Assembly (NCBI GenBank): GCA_963716245.1
Contig: OY970300.1
Location: forward strand, 186,001 to 250,000
DNA length: 64,000 nt
Reading direction: 5' to 3'
Source of the DNA: VRUE01 sp963716245
Lineage (GTDB): Bacteria; Actinomycetota; Thermoleophilia; Solirubrobacterales; 70-9
Positions within the stretch are counted from its first letter, which is position 1, and each line of letters opens with the position of its first letter. The notes beneath the pieces are model-generated. The model was not told where the DNA came from. It saw only the letters and a list, made by a program, of their open reading frames with translations, and searched no databases. This document shows positions 48,852 through 57,169 of the stretch, in pieces. A program made the position numbers and the translations under genes.

Positions 48852-49158
48852 CTTTCCAACCTCCCTGGAGTGGGTCCCATCGAGGGACACTTCTCCCTTG
48901 ACGAGATCGGAATCTACCTGAATAGATTGACAAAATCAAGTTACTCAGGTTTATTTATTTATCAGCCGGGTAACGCCCGTCGGGATTTCGACCTGGGACC
49001 GTCGGAAAGAAGTCCGAGCCAGCCGCTATGTCGTGGTCTAGGCACGATTACGTGGGCCCGCATCGAGCGTCCGCGCATAGCCTGCGAGCTGGAGGTGACG
49101 TCCTTTTTTCCGACATCACCAGCAGGGAAATGCCAACTCGCGCGAAAGATGCCGAGTA

Positions 49159-49668
49159 ATGGAGGAAATCGCCCTGATCGCTACGGGGTCTCTCCTCTAC
49201 GGAGTGTTGGCTATGCAGGCAGTGGCCCTTCTGCTCCTGCTCATCCTCGTCGCTTACGTCTCTCCCCTCTCCGGACAACTCATACGCCTACCGGGGAACG
49301 TTCTGAAGACCCTGAAGGGCTCCGTCGACCTCGAGCCGCTACATACCAGGCTGGACGAAATCGAGGCCGCGTCAACTCGTGCCGCGGGCAACGTCACGAG
49401 GCTCGACCACCAGCTAAGAACCAGAGCTGACCTTGAGAACAAGCTGGGTGTCCTCCAAACCCTTTTCGGGACCGTCGTGGGGCTCGCTGGAGCGTTGGGA
49501 GTGGATTGGGCCATTCAGGGAGGGTCGATACTGGGCTTGGACAGCTGGGTCCTTCGGCTTGCGATCGTCCTCGTGCCTTGCATTTTTTTTGTTGTGGTCG
49601 TGCCTCAGAAGATCTACGGCATGCTGTACCGGCGCGACGGAGAACAGGCAAATTTCACCCGGTCCTAA
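49159..49668 (+). CDS. Hypothetical membrane protein with coiled coil
   Basis: 169 residues. TM1 (SLLYGVLAMQAVALLLLLILVAYV), a soluble helical part (LEPLHTRLDEIEAASTRAAGNVTRLDHQLRTRADLENKLG, a short coiled coil), TM2 (VLQTLFGTVVGLAGALGV) and TM3 (LRLAIVLVPCIFFVVVV). No family was recognised. It is divergent from the RHS gene. It might be a membrane partner for the RHS protein, but the only evidence is proximity. Confidence 0.6.
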   Translation: MEEIALIATGSLLYGVLAMQAVALLLLLILVAYVSPLSGQLIRLPGNVLKTLKGSVDLEPLHTRLDEIEAASTRAAGNVTRLDHQLRTRADLENKLGVLQTLFGTVVGLAGALGVDWAIQGGSILGLDSWVLRLAIVLVPCIFFVVVVPQKIYGMLYRRDGEQANFTRS

Positions 49669-49690
49669 AAGCTATTGGTGTAGCGATACC

Positions 49691-49737
49691 ACCCACGGCC
49701 AGGATCGGAACCTGTGCGCTTCGGATTGGAAGTCCGA
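49691..49737 (-). pseudogene. tRNA-Gly(TCC)-like anticodon and T arm
   Basis: Minus strand: anticodon arm TCGGA-CTTCCAA-TCCGA (anticodon TCC), then CAGG-TTCCGAT-CCTG as a T-arm-like hairpin. No paired acceptor stem or D arm could be built, and the T loop departs from TTCRANY. It is likely a 3'-half relic. Confidence 0.4.
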
Positions 49738-49867
49738 GCCGTAGTGCGTCTACGCCGAACTTGGCGCGATAGAGCGAATCGGGTCCGCGCGCTTCCAGAA
49801 GTCGGCCAGTCTCCATGCCTTCTCGTCCATCGACGGACCCTGTGCATGCGCTCCATGTCGCAATCTA

Positions 49868-49914
49868 TGGGGCGGGCCAGACTCGAACCTGGGTTCCACG
49901 GATTAAGAATCCGC
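49868..49914 (-). pseudogene. tRNA-Lys(CTT)-like 3' half fused to a coding end
   Basis: Minus strand: anticodon arm GCGGA-TTCTTAA-TCCGT (anticodon CTT), then AGG-TTCGAGT-CTGG and CCGCCCCA. The 5' half position is occupied by the last codons of the LysM gene, whose TAA stop lies in the anticodon loop. T and acceptor stems are imperfect. A recombination relic is inferred. Confidence 0.45.
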
Positions 49915-50730
49915 TCGCCGTAGCTGTAACGTGGTCCCCGCATAGATGAGGTCCGGATCACCCGTGCCTATGTGATCCTCGTTGAGCCGCCACAGGCGGT
50001 CTACCTCGACTTCGATTTCCGATTCCGTTGCTCCTGGAGGGAGCAGCGATTCGGCGATGTAGGTCAGGCAGTCACCAGGTTGAACGACATAAAAGCGTTT
50101 GCCAGCGAGGCTAAGGTCAGAGTTGCCGGAGGGAGGTGGGCTCGCCGGGCTGGGGGAATTGTCTTCAACCGGCGCGGCCGGGGGCACGGCGTCGGCGGGA
50201 GGCATCGCCTGCGGCTCGTGCGTTGCGGGACGCTCGGCTGGCTTCTCCTTCGGTGCCGCGAGCGATTGATTGGCGACCACCTCCGATGCACTCGGCTCCG
50301 GTGCCTTCTGCTCCACGGGTTCTGGTTCGGGCTCCGCGGCCGCAATGGGCGGTACTTCCGCAGGCGATTGTTCTTCTTCAATCGTGCCTTCCGTGACAGT
50401 GCTGGTCACCTCGCCGGTCGCCGGGACTTCCGTTTCCACCTGCGCTTCGACTTCTACAGCGCCGCCTTCTTCTTCGATCTCGGCGGCGGGGGTCTCTTCC
50501 AAGGCGGTTTCCTCGCCACCTGGGTCGAAATCCGGATCCACCGGTACTTCAATTGAGGGTCCGGTTCCCTGCCCTTCACTGTCGGCCTCGCCAGCCATGG
50601 CAAGCCCAGGAGCGGTACTGCCGAGCGCGAGCATGGCGCACAGCACGGCGGCCAGCAGCCGCCGGCCGGGAGAAGAACCCGATCGCAGGTCGGGGGAGAT
50701 GGAGGTCAGATGCTTGCTGAGAGCGACCAT
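49903..50730 (-). CDS. Secreted LysM-domain protein
   Basis: 275 residues. Signal peptide (LLAAVLCAMLALGSTAPGLAMA), about 150 residues of Glu/Pro/Ala/Val-rich disordered linker, then a C-terminal LysM domain (FYVVQPGDCLTYIAESLLPPGATESEIEVEVDRLWRLNEDHIGTGDPDLIYAGTTLQL). It probably binds wall glycan. The last five residues (RRADS) and stop lie in a tRNA-Lys-like sequence, so the natural 3' end may have been replaced by recombination. Confidence 0.84.
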   Translation of the reverse strand: MVALSKHLTSISPDLRSGSSPGRRLLAAVLCAMLALGSTAPGLAMAGEADSEGQGTGPSIEVPVDPDFDPGGEETALEETPAAEIEEEGGAVEVEAQVETEVPATGEVTSTVTEGTIEEEQSPAEVPPIAAAEPEPEPVEQKAPEPSASEVVANQSLAAPKEKPAERPATHEPQAMPPADAVPPAAPVEDNSPSPASPPPSGNSDLSLAGKRFYVVQPGDCLTYIAESLLPPGATESEIEVEVDRLWRLNEDHIGTGDPDLIYAGTTLQLRRADS

Positions 50731-50764
50731 CGGTGATTCCTTTCCTCGTAGTCGAGGTCTTTTT

Positions 50765-51388
50765 TCAGTTCACGGGGTCGGCGACGCAGCGGAAGGCTTT
50801 TGCGCCCTCATGGGTGCTCGGAGTCAGGCCCACGCCGTCTTCGTCTTTCGGGTCATCAGAGATGTAGAGGGCATAGAGCGGTCCCCCAGTGGTGGCGGGA
50901 TAGACGTGGTTGGTTAGCTCGCCCCCTGCTGCGAGCTGCATGCCGGCGTCGTCGATCGCGGTCATCAACTCGGAATGCGTCGGCAAACTCCGGCCGGGAT
51001 GGACTTTGTTGTCGGTCCCCTCGCATTCCGCGGCTGCCGCGAGATAAGGCGCCGGTGGGCGAGGCTGTACCTCGATGCACTTGTCGGAGACCGGCTTGGT
51101 TCCTCCCGGGCAGCGCGCGACAAGGCGCTCGATAAGGCGCTCCAGCCCGACGCCGCCGAGCCGGGCGGCGTTACGGGCACGCGGGACAGCGCTGAGGCTT
51201 CGCTCCTTGATCACCGGTCCGCCGATCGAGTTCGCCTTGAAGTACGCGCCCGTCAGCGTGCGCTTCCTTATGTCGCTGCCGTCGATCTTTGAGACGGCGT
51301 AGGCGCCTCCGGTGCTCACGGCGACGAACAGCGCCAGCGTCGAGACGACATTGGCGTAGGTGATTTTGCCTCGCAGTGCTCTCAGCAT
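50765..51388 (-). CDS. Exported hypothetical protein of the YANVVSTLALFVAVSTGGAYA type
   Basis: 207 residues. The N-terminus (KITYANVVSTLALFVAVSTGGAYAVSKIDGSDIRKRTLTG) is a hallmark of exported Thermoleophilia proteins that are often followed by beta-helical or collagen-like parts. The C-terminal domain has two to three Cys and mixed alpha/beta character (LPTHSELMTAIDDAGMQLAAGGELTNHVYPATTGG). Function unknown; it sits 31 nt from the Ig-like protein gene, so they are probably one operon. Confidence 0.7.
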   Translation of the reverse strand: MLRALRGKITYANVVSTLALFVAVSTGGAYAVSKIDGSDIRKRTLTGAYFKANSIGGPVIKERSLSAVPRARNAARLGGVGLERLIERLVARCPGGTKPVSDKCIEVQPRPPAPYLAAAAECEGTDNKVHPGRSLPTHSELMTAIDDAGMQLAAGGELTNHVYPATTGGPLYALYISDDPKDEDGVGLTPSTHEGAKAFRCVADPVN

Positions 51389-51419
51389 TCGGCTCTCTCC
51401 TCGGGTTCTGGTGGTCGGG

Positions 51420-53693
51420 CTATCCGGCAGAGCATGGTCTTCCTTTCACTCGGACTGCCAGCACGTGGCTGCTGCCCGGCTCGAGCGGGTAGCGGGCCTC
51501 GCCCGGAAGACGGGCACGGAAGCGGAAGCGCTGCACGCCGCAGACGTGCAGGAAGGGGTAGCGCACTCGCCAGCTCCCGTCGGCCTCGCTTCGGACCGTG
51601 CGGAACGTCTGCCATTCCTCAGTGCTGTTTCGGAACTGAAGCTCGATCAGCTTGCCCCCCTCCGGTAGCGGCCGGCCCCTCACGCGGCCGCTGAACACGA
51701 CCGACTCGCCGTTGAGGACCCGTTTCGGCTTGACCGCAAAGGAGGAGTCCGCCCCGACCAGGAGCGTGGCGGCGGCTTCGACCGGAAGGCTGGTCGCCGT
51801 CCCCGGATAGACGAAGCGGAAGGCGGCCGAGGCGCGGGCGTCGAGCGCGTAGGAGAAGTCGCCCTCCGAATCGGTCGCGACGCTGCCTTCAAGGCGCTCG
51901 TCTCCTTCGCGGGGGCGCGAGTAGACGAGGAGCTTCGCGTCGACGAGGGGGTGCCCGCTGCGGTTGACGAGGCGACCGGCGAGGCGCACCCGGCGCCCGA
52001 ACGGAACCTCGGCGCGGGGCTCGAGCACCGTGACGGTCCGCCGTACCTTGCGCTTCTTGCCCGCGCGGCTCACGGTTCGCAGCACCCTGCGCTTCTCAAC
52101 GATCCCAGCCCGAATCGACGTCTCGGTGCGCAACGGCAGCCTGACCCGCATCGGCTGCCCGTCGAGGCGACGGTCGGTGCTCGCGAGGTTGCTCGCCTGG
52201 TCGCGGGCCGATGCGCGCAGCTCGTAGTCGCCAGGAGGCAGCGAGGCGTCATCGATCCGCGCCACGAGGCGATCGCCCTCCCGGCCGGTTGGCAGCTCCT
52301 GCCAGGTTCCCGACCCCGCCGGGCTGATCTCCACCGTCCCTCCGCTGAGGCCTGAGATCGGGTCGGTGACGAGCACCGAGATGCGCGTCGGATCCTCCGC
52401 GGCGGGCGTCTCGAAACCGAGCTCGGGCGGCTCGGGATCGAAGCGCAGGCGAATCGGCTGGGAGGCGTTCGCGGCCTGCTGGTTGCCAGCGGCGTCCTGG
52501 CGCCAGAGCCGCAGGTCCCACTCGCCCGGCGCCGGCACGCTCAGATTGTCGATTCGCGAAATCGCTGCTGCGGCCGTTTCGCCGCCGATGCAGTTCTCGG
52601 TACCGGTGCGGCAGATCCGGTAGTGGGCCACCGTGATCGGAGCCCGGTCGACCTCGGCCGGGTTCACCCAGGCCGCGTCGAAGTCGTTGCGGTTGCGCCA
52701 GACCTCCCCGCCCGCGAGGCTCACCGCCACGGCGCCCGGGGCGGCGTTGTCGATGCGGACCGTGAGGGGCGCCGACTCGGCGACGTTTCCCGCCGCGTCT
52801 TCGGCCGACACGGTCATCGGCTGGGAGCCTTCTCGCACTCCTCGCGTTTCGAGGTCGATGTCCCCGCGACCGTTCGGACAGGGAATGCGCTGCGAGTAGT
52901 TGCAAGGTCTTGAGTCCACCTCCTGGGAAAGTCCACCGAGGCGAGCGCGCGCGTTCCTCACCCCGACGTTGTCTGACGCCTCGTAGGCAAAGCTCTGTCT
53001 CCCGCTCACCCATTCGCCGCGGGCGAGCGGGCTGTCGGGCACGATCGACGCCGAAGGCCCGAGTCCGTCGACGACCGTCGCCTCAGCGGCGAAGGTGCGG
53101 ATGTAGTTCTGGCCGCGTGCGGAGCAGGACTGCTGGGAGGGCCCTCCGACGCAGACGATGCGCTGGACGATCCGCGTGGCACCACCGAGGTCGAAGGCGC
53201 GCGGTCGCGGCCAGCTCGACGCCTGCGCCACGTCGCGGCGTGGGCAGTTGCGGTTGGCGCGGACGTTTTTGATCGAGACCGGCGCCGCACCTGGGCGCTC
53301 GGCGTAGAGCTGCAAGGCGTAGCGGCAGTCGCGGCGCTGCGCGTGGCCCGACCAGCGCAGACGGGCCAAGCTCGTATCGGGAGGTGCCTCGAGCACGAAC
53401 ATCGACTGGGCGCCACGGGCGACCCGGCCGGTGCCGGGCACGTTGGCGGTGACCAGGCCGCGCAGTCCCGGTCCAAGCGGATCGCAGGCCCGCCGCCAGC
53501 GCATCCCGCGAGTGGCGAAGTCCTCGAAGGCGGTGCTGGCAAATCCCGCCTTATCGGCCTGGCAGGCATAGATCGTGTATTCGCCGGCCCTCGCCTGCTG
53601 GGGTGCCGTCAGCACGGCCACGACGGCACTCGCGAGTGCCGCGAGGAAAAGAGCGCGGATGGGACGACCGGCTTGTGGGATCGCTTCGATCAT
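51420..53693 (-). CDS. Large secreted protein with Ig-like repeats
   Basis: 757 residues. Signal peptide (IRALFLAALASAVVAVLTAPQQARA). A jelly-roll-like N-terminal domain has four conserved Cys. Then come several Ig/Big-like modules (GPSASIVPDSPLARGEWVSGRQSFAYEASDNVGV; SGLSGGTVEISPAGSGTWQELPT) and a C-terminal pair of beta domains (VPFGRRVRLAGRLVNRSGHPL; VFSGRVRGRPLPEGGKLIELQFR). The ATG at 53693 overlaps the stop of the sigma-factor gene, with SD AGGAGGT inside that gene, so translation is coupled. Adhesion or surface-layer role likely. Confidence 0.8.
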   Translation of the reverse strand: MIEAIPQAGRPIRALFLAALASAVVAVLTAPQQARAGEYTIYACQADKAGFASTAFEDFATRGMRWRRACDPLGPGLRGLVTANVPGTGRVARGAQSMFVLEAPPDTSLARLRWSGHAQRRDCRYALQLYAERPGAAPVSIKNVRANRNCPRRDVAQASSWPRPRAFDLGGATRIVQRIVCVGGPSQQSCSARGQNYIRTFAAEATVVDGLGPSASIVPDSPLARGEWVSGRQSFAYEASDNVGVRNARARLGGLSQEVDSRPCNYSQRIPCPNGRGDIDLETRGVREGSQPMTVSAEDAAGNVAESAPLTVRIDNAAPGAVAVSLAGGEVWRNRNDFDAAWVNPAEVDRAPITVAHYRICRTGTENCIGGETAAAAISRIDNLSVPAPGEWDLRLWRQDAAGNQQAANASQPIRLRFDPEPPELGFETPAAEDPTRISVLVTDPISGLSGGTVEISPAGSGTWQELPTGREGDRLVARIDDASLPPGDYELRASARDQASNLASTDRRLDGQPMRVRLPLRTETSIRAGIVEKRRVLRTVSRAGKKRKVRRTVTVLEPRAEVPFGRRVRLAGRLVNRSGHPLVDAKLLVYSRPREGDERLEGSVATDSEGDFSYALDARASAAFRFVYPGTATSLPVEAAATLLVGADSSFAVKPKRVLNGESVVFSGRVRGRPLPEGGKLIELQFRNSTEEWQTFRTVRSEADGSWRVRYPFLHVCGVQRFRFRARLPGEARYPLEPGSSHVLAVRVKGRPCSAG

Positions 53694-54862
53694 CAGGGAC
53701 CTCCTGGGCCTCCGAACTGTGGGCCGGGTGCTGCCGGTGCGGGTTCCGGTTGGGGGCTTTCGACCGGCGCGGGTTCTTCAGAGGCTTCGTAGGTTTCGGC
53801 GACTTCTTCTCCCGCCACCGGTTCGAAGTGTTCCTCGGGCGGTGGCGGTGGAACAGGCTCCGGGTTGGGCTCGGGCGCCGGCTGAACTGGCGCCGGGGCC
53901 GGCTCCGGCGCAGGCGGTTCTTCACTGGGCGGCGGTTCGACCGGCGTGTAGACGGGGGTGGCGGGTGGCTCGCTCGGGGGCGGCGCTTCCGGCTCGCCGG
54001 TGGAGGCGATCAGGCCGCGCGCCGCGCCGACCGGGCTCACGCCTTGCTCGACGCAGTAGGTCGCGCCGCCGCCGAGCGCGATGCAGGCCGCGACCACGCC
54101 GGCGGCCGTCCCTGGGCGGGCGGCGGCAAGGGGGGTTGGGTCGACCGCCCGGTAGTAGGTCGCGGTCGCGTGCTGCTTGAGCTGCGCCGCTCCATCGGCG
54201 ATCTGCTGTTTGAACGAAGCCAGGCCATCGGCCGACTTCTGGGCGGCCCGCTCCAGCAGCCTCCCGGCGGAGGGGTTGGCGGCCAGGGAGACGTAGGCGG
54301 CGAGGCCGATCTCGATCTCGAGCTCGTCGGCGCTCCTCACGTCAAGTAGCTGATGCAGCCGCCGCTTTGCCCCCTCGTGGGCGCGCTGAGCCTTGGAGGG
54401 GTGCCAGCGCAGGCGGCGCCCCGCCTCCCGCACCGTAAAGCCCTCGAAATAGGAGAGCGCCAACACCCGGCGTTGGTCAACAGATAGCTGCTCCACCGCC
54501 TCATGCACCTTGCGAAAGCGGTCCTTGTCGAGCAGCGCGTCCGCGGGTCCGTGGTCGCTCTCGTCGCCAAGGGGGCCGCTTTTCTCGACCGAGACGACCC
54601 GCGGGCGACGCCCGTCGGCTTCCAGATGGCTCTGAGTCCGTCGCCAGGCGCAGGTGATGAGCCACCCGGCGGGATTCTCGATCCTTTCTCCCTCGGCCAG
54701 CTTGCGGCTGTATTCGAGCGTCGCCGTCGCGAACAGATCCTCGGCAAAGCTCTCGATGAATTGCGGCGAGAAGCGCTTGCAGCGAAGCAGCTGATTGAAA
54801 CCGAGACGGGCTGCCTCAAGTTCGCGCCTACCCAACTCGCCCTTGACCTTGCCTTCGTACAT
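53693..54862 (-). CDS. ECF sigma factor with C-terminal transmembrane helix and Pro/Glu tail
   Basis: 389 residues. Sigma region 2 (FSPQFIESFAEDLFATATLEYSRKLAEGERIENPAGWLITCAWRRTQ, about 28-75), region 4 HTH (QLSVDQRRVLALSYFEGFTVREAGRRLRWHPSKAQRAHEGAKRRL, about 140-185). A helical linker then a TM segment (GTAAGVVAACIALGGGATYCVEQG, about 250-272) and a 115-residue Pro/Glu/Ala-rich exterior tail. Usual ECF sigmas are about 180-200 residues, so it is fused to a membrane sensor-like part. It sits first in an operon of secreted proteins. Confidence 0.86.
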   Translation of the reverse strand: MYEGKVKGELGRRELEAARLGFNQLLRCKRFSPQFIESFAEDLFATATLEYSRKLAEGERIENPAGWLITCAWRRTQSHLEADGRRPRVVSVEKSGPLGDESDHGPADALLDKDRFRKVHEAVEQLSVDQRRVLALSYFEGFTVREAGRRLRWHPSKAQRAHEGAKRRLHQLLDVRSADELEIEIGLAAYVSLAANPSAGRLLERAAQKSADGLASFKQQIADGAAQLKQHATATYYRAVDPTPLAAARPGTAAGVVAACIALGGGATYCVEQGVSPVGAARGLIASTGEPEAPPPSEPPATPVYTPVEPPPSEEPPAPEPAPAPVQPAPEPNPEPVPPPPPEEHFEPVAGEEVAETYEASEEPAPVESPQPEPAPAAPGPQFGGPGGP

Positions 54863-55031
54863 GGCGCCTACTTCAACTCTCGCTAACTAATAAACACAAT
54901 ATTACTCACCTGCGACCGCTCTGACCACCCTTTACGCCGCGTCATGGAACAACTGTCCATCGCCGAGGCGATTTGCATCGGCCTAGCCCGAGCTCGATGC
55001 AAACTCGCCCGCTACTGGACAGCCGTGGCGG
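54863..55031. promoter_or_regulatory. Divergent promoter region with TGAGTAA motif
   Basis: Contains an AT-rich stretch (54887-54908). On the minus strand it has TGAGTAA about 40 bp upstream of the sigma gene. The same heptamer lies in an AT-rich stretch upstream of the RHS gene (complement of 48941-48947). A sigma-specific -35 element is a speculation. Confidence 0.3.
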
Positions 55032-55526
55032 ATGCAAAAGCCTCCCCACATCGCCCGCGGTCTATCCCTCGCCGCGCTGCTTTCTTCGCTCGCCCTCGCT
55101 CTTTCGGCCGCGCTCCTTCGCATCGGCTGCGGCTCGGCTTATCAGCGCCCGCCCGCCACCTCGCCCATGCTGCTCGGCACGGGGGCCACGCCGATCCCCG
55201 CGGCCGACCTCGCACCGGCGTCTCGGCTTTCTCACCGCTTCGCCAACGCCTACGCGCGCAGCGTCTACCGGCGCTCCCTGGGGCGCCTGCCCGGCGCCAC
55301 CACGGCGCTCACCCGTCGCCTCGCCCAAGCGGCGGGCAGAGTGTCGGCGGCCCGCCGCCACTTGCGCCCGCGCGCCCTTGAGATTGTCCTCCGTCCGGCC
55401 AAGGCCGACGCGCTGCAAGACAGCGTCGAGATCGGCGATGGGCGGTTCCCGGCCTTCTCTGTCGGCTTCACGCTCGAGAAGCGCGATCGGGGCTGGCACG
55501 TCGTCTCCGTCTCAGCGCCGGGTTGA
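55032..55526 (+). CDS. Exported hypothetical protein of the transfer block
   Basis: 164 residues. N-terminal hydrophobic segment (GLSLAALLSSLALALSAALLRIGCGSA), then an alpha/beta domain ending in FPAFSVGFTLEKRDRGWHVVSVSAPG, reminiscent of an NTF2-like end. It starts the plus-strand unit with the lytic transglycosylase (6-nt gap), so it probably works with it at the envelope. A second VirB8-like or accessory protein is possible. Confidence 0.6.
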   Translation: MQKPPHIARGLSLAALLSSLALALSAALLRIGCGSAYQRPPATSPMLLGTGATPIPAADLAPASRLSHRFANAYARSVYRRSLGRLPGATTALTRRLAQAAGRVSAARRHLRPRALEIVLRPAKADALQDSVEIGDGRFPAFSVGFTLEKRDRGWHVVSVSAPG

Positions 55527-55532
55527 GCGCAG

Positions 55533-56615
55533 ATGGCGTCCTTTGCTTCGAGCCCTGCCTCCCGCGGCCCGACCCTCTTCCTCGCCCTGCCGCTTGGCCT
55601 CCTGGCCGCCCTGGTCTTCGCGCTCCTCTCGATCACTGTCGTCTTCGGAGCGGCATCTCCTGGTTGCGGGGGCTCGGAAGCGGTCGGCGGCCTCAGCTCC
55701 AAGGTGCCGCCTCGCCTGGCACCGCTTTACGTCGCGGCCGCGTCTCGCTACGGCCTCGAAGCCAAGGGTCCTGCCGTGCTCGCCTCGATCAACGAGATCG
55801 AGACCGAATTCGGACGACTCAACACCGTCTCCTCGGCGGGTGCCGAAGGCTGGATGCAGTTCATGCCCGAAACGTGGGACGCCTACGGCGTCGACGCCAA
55901 CAACGACGGGCGAAAGGACCCCTACGACCCCGAAGACGCGATATTCGCCGCCGCCAACTACCTGAAGGCGAGCGGAGCGCCGGGCAACTGGTACGACGCC
56001 ATCTTTGCCTACAACCGCGCCGACTGGTACGTGGAGGATGTTCTCGCCGGCGCCCGCCGCCTCGCTGGCGACAGTGGCTCTGAACTCGCCGTCGGCGAAG
56101 ACGAATTGTGTACGCCCACGCCGAACGGGGCGATCGTCGGCGAGGCGATTCGACTCTTCGCACCGCGAGCTTTTGAGCCCCTGCCTTCCAGGCTCTGGGT
56201 CGGCAGCGGCTCGCCGCAATCAGTCGATGCCCGAATCTGGCCAAACGCGGTTTGGTTCCTCGAGACTTTCGACCTTCGGGTCACCGCCGCCCGAGAGGCC
56301 GGCCACGAGACTCACGGCGACGGCACGGCCTTGGACATCGTGCCAGCCGCCGGTCGGGACTGGGATGCGACCGCGCGTCGAGCCGCGATCGCTCTGGGCT
56401 GGACTCCGAGCTGCGGTGCGAGTGGGAGCGCCCCCGTCTGTCCGCTCGTCCCAGCGATCCAATTCGTCGGCTACAACGGCTACAGCGGTCACGGCGACCC
56501 CGTACACGCCGGCTCCAACGCCCATCTCCACATCTCCTGGCGAAGCTCGGAGTTTGGATGCCCTGGATTGTGCGAACCGCGCACCTGGGTGGAGGTCTTC
56601 CCGTGGCAGGAGTGA
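55533..56615 (+). CDS. Bifunctional wall hydrolase: lytic transglycosylase plus M15-like peptidase
   Basis: 360 residues. N-terminal TM (LFLALPLGLLAALVFALLSITVVFG), then an SLT/VirB1-like domain with catalytic Glu in SINEIETEFGRLNTVSSAGAEGWMQFMPETWDAYG, then a C-terminal domain with HETHGDGTALDI and HLHISW. These are zinc-ligand patterns of M15 (VanY-type) peptidases. The two activities would cut glycan and stem peptides to open the wall for the conjugation channel. The stop overlaps the excisionase-like start (GTGA). Confidence 0.87.
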   Translation: MASFASSPASRGPTLFLALPLGLLAALVFALLSITVVFGAASPGCGGSEAVGGLSSKVPPRLAPLYVAAASRYGLEAKGPAVLASINEIETEFGRLNTVSSAGAEGWMQFMPETWDAYGVDANNDGRKDPYDPEDAIFAAANYLKASGAPGNWYDAIFAYNRADWYVEDVLAGARRLAGDSGSELAVGEDELCTPTPNGAIVGEAIRLFAPRAFEPLPSRLWVGSGSPQSVDARIWPNAVWFLETFDLRVTAAREAGHETHGDGTALDIVPAAGRDWDATARRAAIALGWTPSCGASGSAPVCPLVPAIQFVGYNGYSGHGDPVHAGSNAHLHISWRSSEFGCPGLCEPRTWVEVFPWQE

Positions 56616-56947
56616 CAGCTGGTCACCGCGGCGGCGTACTCACCGTGCCCGAAGCAGCCGCAGAGGCTCGCAGGAGCGAGAGGACGATTCGGCGTGCCTA
56701 TCGGGCGGGAAAGCTCCGCGCCTTCCGAGACGGAAACGGCCGCGGGGTCCGAATCCGACGCGAGGATCTGCGCCGGTGGATGATGGCCGCGCCGGTGGCC
56801 ACGCTCTCACCAGCGGTCGACGTTGAGCAGCCCCTCGGGCAGATCCGCCATCGCAAAGAGCCTAAGAATCGCGAGGGGCCAAGCCAAAACCTGCGCCTGC
56901 TCAAAGCCGCACGGCAGCGGCGTAAAGTTTCTCGACGTGTCGCATGA
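56612..56947 (+). CDS. Excisionase-type helix-turn-helix protein
   Basis: 111 residues from GTG 56612 (overlapping the preceding stop; a GTG at 56603 is an alternative). The MerR/excisionase HTH is LTVPEAAAEARRSERTIRRAYRAGKLRAFRDGNGRGVRIRREDLRRWM, followed by a basic C-terminus. The HTH_17 pattern and the position beside the integrase suggest a recombination directionality factor or regulator of int. Confidence 0.78.
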   Translation: MTAGHRGGVLTVPEAAAEARRSERTIRRAYRAGKLRAFRDGNGRGVRIRREDLRRWMMAAPVATLSPAVDVEQPLGQIRHRKEPKNREGPSQNLRLLKAARQRRKVSRRVA

Positions 56948-57158
56948 GGCCAAGCACACGTGCTACGTCCAGCCCCAGGGCTACGGCTATACCGCTGTCT
57001 GCGAAGCATGCAGCTGGATGAGCGGCGACTACTCCGACCGCGAGGACGCCGAGCGCGACGGCGAAATGCACGAACGACGCGAACGGCATCCGTGGGAAGT
57101 GCCGTTAGGGGAGATCCGAAATGGACGCCCGATCAGCGGCCCCTTCATCGGCACGTAG
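56937..57158 (+). CDS. Small Cys-containing hypothetical protein
   Basis: 73 residues from GTG 56937, overlapping the excisionase-like gene by 11 nt. HTCYVQPQGYGYTAVCEACSWMSGD carries three Cys (CxxC preceded by another Cys and His), a possible zinc site, followed by an acidic/basic helix. No family name is certain. It is convergent with the integrase, with 11 nt between stops. Confidence 0.55.
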   Translation: MSHEAKHTCYVQPQGYGYTAVCEACSWMSGDYSDREDAERDGEMHERRERHPWEVPLGEIRNGRPISGPFIGT

Positions 57159-57169
57159 CTGTTTGAGTC

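Noticed and set aside
49691..49914. Two tRNAs (Gly TCC and Lys CTT) as functional genes
   Set aside because: Acceptor and D arms cannot be paired, and the Lys-like one overlaps the end of the LysM gene; kept only as 3'-half relics.
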